Of a DNA stretch of 64,000 bases, positions 62,865 through 64,000 are shown one piece after another. The notes under the pieces are model-generated. The model was not told where the DNA came from and made no database searches. It saw only the letters and a program-made list of their open reading frames with translations. A program made the translations under genes and the position numbers. How positions within the stretch are numbered: position 1 is the first letter of the stretch; the number at the start of each line of letters is the position of its first letter. The DNA comes from Bacteroides fragilis (GTDB lineage Bacteria > Bacteroidota > Bacteroidia > Bacteroidales > Bacteroidaceae): NCBI RefSeq assembly GCF_019583405.1, contig NZ_SZUU01000006.1, positions 1 to 64,000 of the forward strand. Direction: 5' to 3'.

Positions 62865-64000
62865 TAAAAAACAATCTATTCAAAGGGATGTGCCTGTTAT
62901 GGTTACTGCTGGCGGCAACCCCTGTATTGCAAGCACAGGATCGTATGCAACAGGCATCCGAACTTCTCGATCGGCTGATTGCAGGCAAAGGAGACAGTGT
63001 GCATGTACATCTGGACGATAACATCCGGAAAATGCTTTCAGTAGAGATGCTGAACGGACTGTTCAAACAATTGGAACAACAAGTAGGCAAGTATCAGTCG
63101 CACGGAGAGTGGAAAACCGAACAAATAAGCGGTATGATTATTTATTATTGCGACGTTAAATTCGAACGCTTACCACTGCGTTTTCTCACAGCGTTCAATC
63201 CGGACGGAAAGGTGAATACCATTCGCTTCGTACCTGTTCCGGTTGCGAATGCCACCCCGCCGACAGCCTCTGCACAAGATAAAATAAAAGAAACGGAGAT
63301 ACAGGTTTGTACGGGAAGCTTCAAGCTTCCCGGAACACTGACTCTTCCTAAAAACGAAAAAAATCTGCCGGCAGTCATTTTAGTGCATGGTTCAGGCCCC
63401 AACGACCGCGACGAAACGGTAGGAGCCAACAAGCCTTTCCGGGACTTGGCGTACGGACTGGCCGAGCGCGGAATAGCCGTGATCCGTTACGACAAGCGCA
63501 CCAAAGTATATGGAGAAGACAGTGCACCTGAAGGCAAGGAAATCACTTTCGATGAAGAATCAGTGGATGATGCCCTTTCAGCAGTAAAGCTTGCCCAATC
63601 AATATCGGCTATAAATCCCGAACGAATTTACATTCTCGGACATAGCCTGGGAGGAACCTTGGCTCCCCGCATCGCCCAACGTAGCGATAAAGTTCCGGCA
63701 GGGATTATTCTGCTTGCCGGTGCCGCCCGTCCGCTTGAAGATCTGTTTATAAGTCAGGTAAAGTTTCTCGCCTCTGCACTCCCATCCACTAAGGATATTG
63801 AAAAGGAAATAGCCCAACTACAGAAACAAGTGGACAACGTAAAAAGGCTGGGTACAGATACATTCGACATGACAACTCCTTTGCCTATGAATCTGTCACA
63901 GGCTTACTGGATGCTTGCCAATCAATATAAGCCTTTGGAAGTGGTCCGGAAACTGACTCTCCCCATACTTGTCCTTCAAGGCGAACGTGATTACCAGGTG
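62861..64000 (+). CDS. secreted alpha/beta hydrolase, 3' end beyond the window
   Basis: The open frame runs to the right edge (380 codons, incomplete). A signal peptide (to LQAQ) leads to an N-terminal DUF3887-like domain (about 28-125), then an alpha/beta hydrolase. The oxyanion motif is LVHGSGPNDRD, the nucleophile elbow GHSLGG, and LPILVLQGERDYQV at the edge holds the likely catalytic Asp. This layout is common in Bacteroidetes acyl or peptide hydrolases. The catalytic His lies outside the window. Confidence 0.85.
   Translation, partial: MIKNNLFKGMCLLWLLLAATPVLQAQDRMQQASELLDRLIAGKGDSVHVHLDDNIRKMLSVEMLNGLFKQLEQQVGKYQSHGEWKTEQISGMIIYYCDVKFERLPLRFLTAFNPDGKVNTIRFVPVPVANATPPTASAQDKIKETEIQVCTGSFKLPGTLTLPKNEKNLPAVILVHGSGPNDRDETVGANKPFRDLAYGLAERGIAVIRYDKRTKVYGEDSAPEGKEITFDEESVDDALSAVKLAQSISAINPERIYILGHSLGGTLAPRIAQRSDKVPAGIILLAGAARPLEDLFISQVKFLASALPSTKDIEKEIAQLQKQVDNVKRLGTDTFDMTTPLPMNLSQAYWMLANQYKPLEVVRKLTLPILVLQGERDYQV

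Overview
The window reads as a chromosome segment of a Bacteroides species (Bacteroidales), probably close to the B. fragilis group. Four things support this. It has a SusC/SusD pair with a one-protein hybrid two-component regulator. It has the fusions LpxC-FabZ and MurF-Alr that are typical of Bacteroidetes. Many start regions carry the Bacteroidetes -7 promoter element TAnnTTTG, sometimes with TTTG 19-20 bases upstream. It also encodes NVEALA and GSCFA family proteins. Species is inferred, not proven.

Layout. 0.2-9.4 kb: NfeD-like protein and flotillin, a lipoprotein, PhoH ATPase, then purC, menG/ubiE, aroE, an alpha/beta hydrolase, a TPM-domain protein and LemA. 10-19.7 kb: purM, prfA, a 52-residue zinc-ribbon protein, pyrF, an HD hydrolase, the lipid A genes lpxD, lpxC/fabZ and lpxA, a pRiA4b ORF-3-like protein and miaA. 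19.8-23.8 kb: an orphan TPR histidine kinase and a BlaI/M56 regulator pair. 24-25.3 kb: a structured RNA candidate, an unknown ORF and two different repeat clusters. 25.4-30.2 kb: GSCFA protein, murF-alr, tatA, tatC.

30.2-34.5 kb is an AT-rich accessory block: a broken beta-propeller lipoprotein gene with a thioredoxin-like remnant, a small lipoprotein, an NVEALA peptide with six cysteines, then an intact copy of the propeller plus thioredoxin-like pair. 34.6-38 kb holds one large protein joining a Cas4/Dna2-type nuclease to an SF1 helicase. A candidate small RNA and a stack of hairpins follow.

38.4-59.1 kb is a polysaccharide utilization locus for sulfated, fucosylated, probably host-derived glycans: PNGase F-like N-glycanase and GH29 fucosidase (minus strand), MFS transporter, hybrid two-component regulator, SusC, SusD, two sulfatases, a second GH29 fucosidase and a Sip1/raffinose-synthase-type glycosidase. 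Inferred logic: the regulator senses a released glycan, SusCD imports it, and the exo-enzymes remove sulfate, fucose and alpha-linked galactose.

59.1-60.4 kb is a small accessory patch with a HigBA toxin-antitoxin operon and decayed gene remnants, one of them RhuM/ORF6N-like. 60.4-64 kb returns to a HAD phosphatase, an acyltransferase-like membrane protein, a small membrane protein and an alpha/beta hydrolase cut by the window edge. I saw no tRNA, rRNA, CRISPR array or intact insertion sequence.
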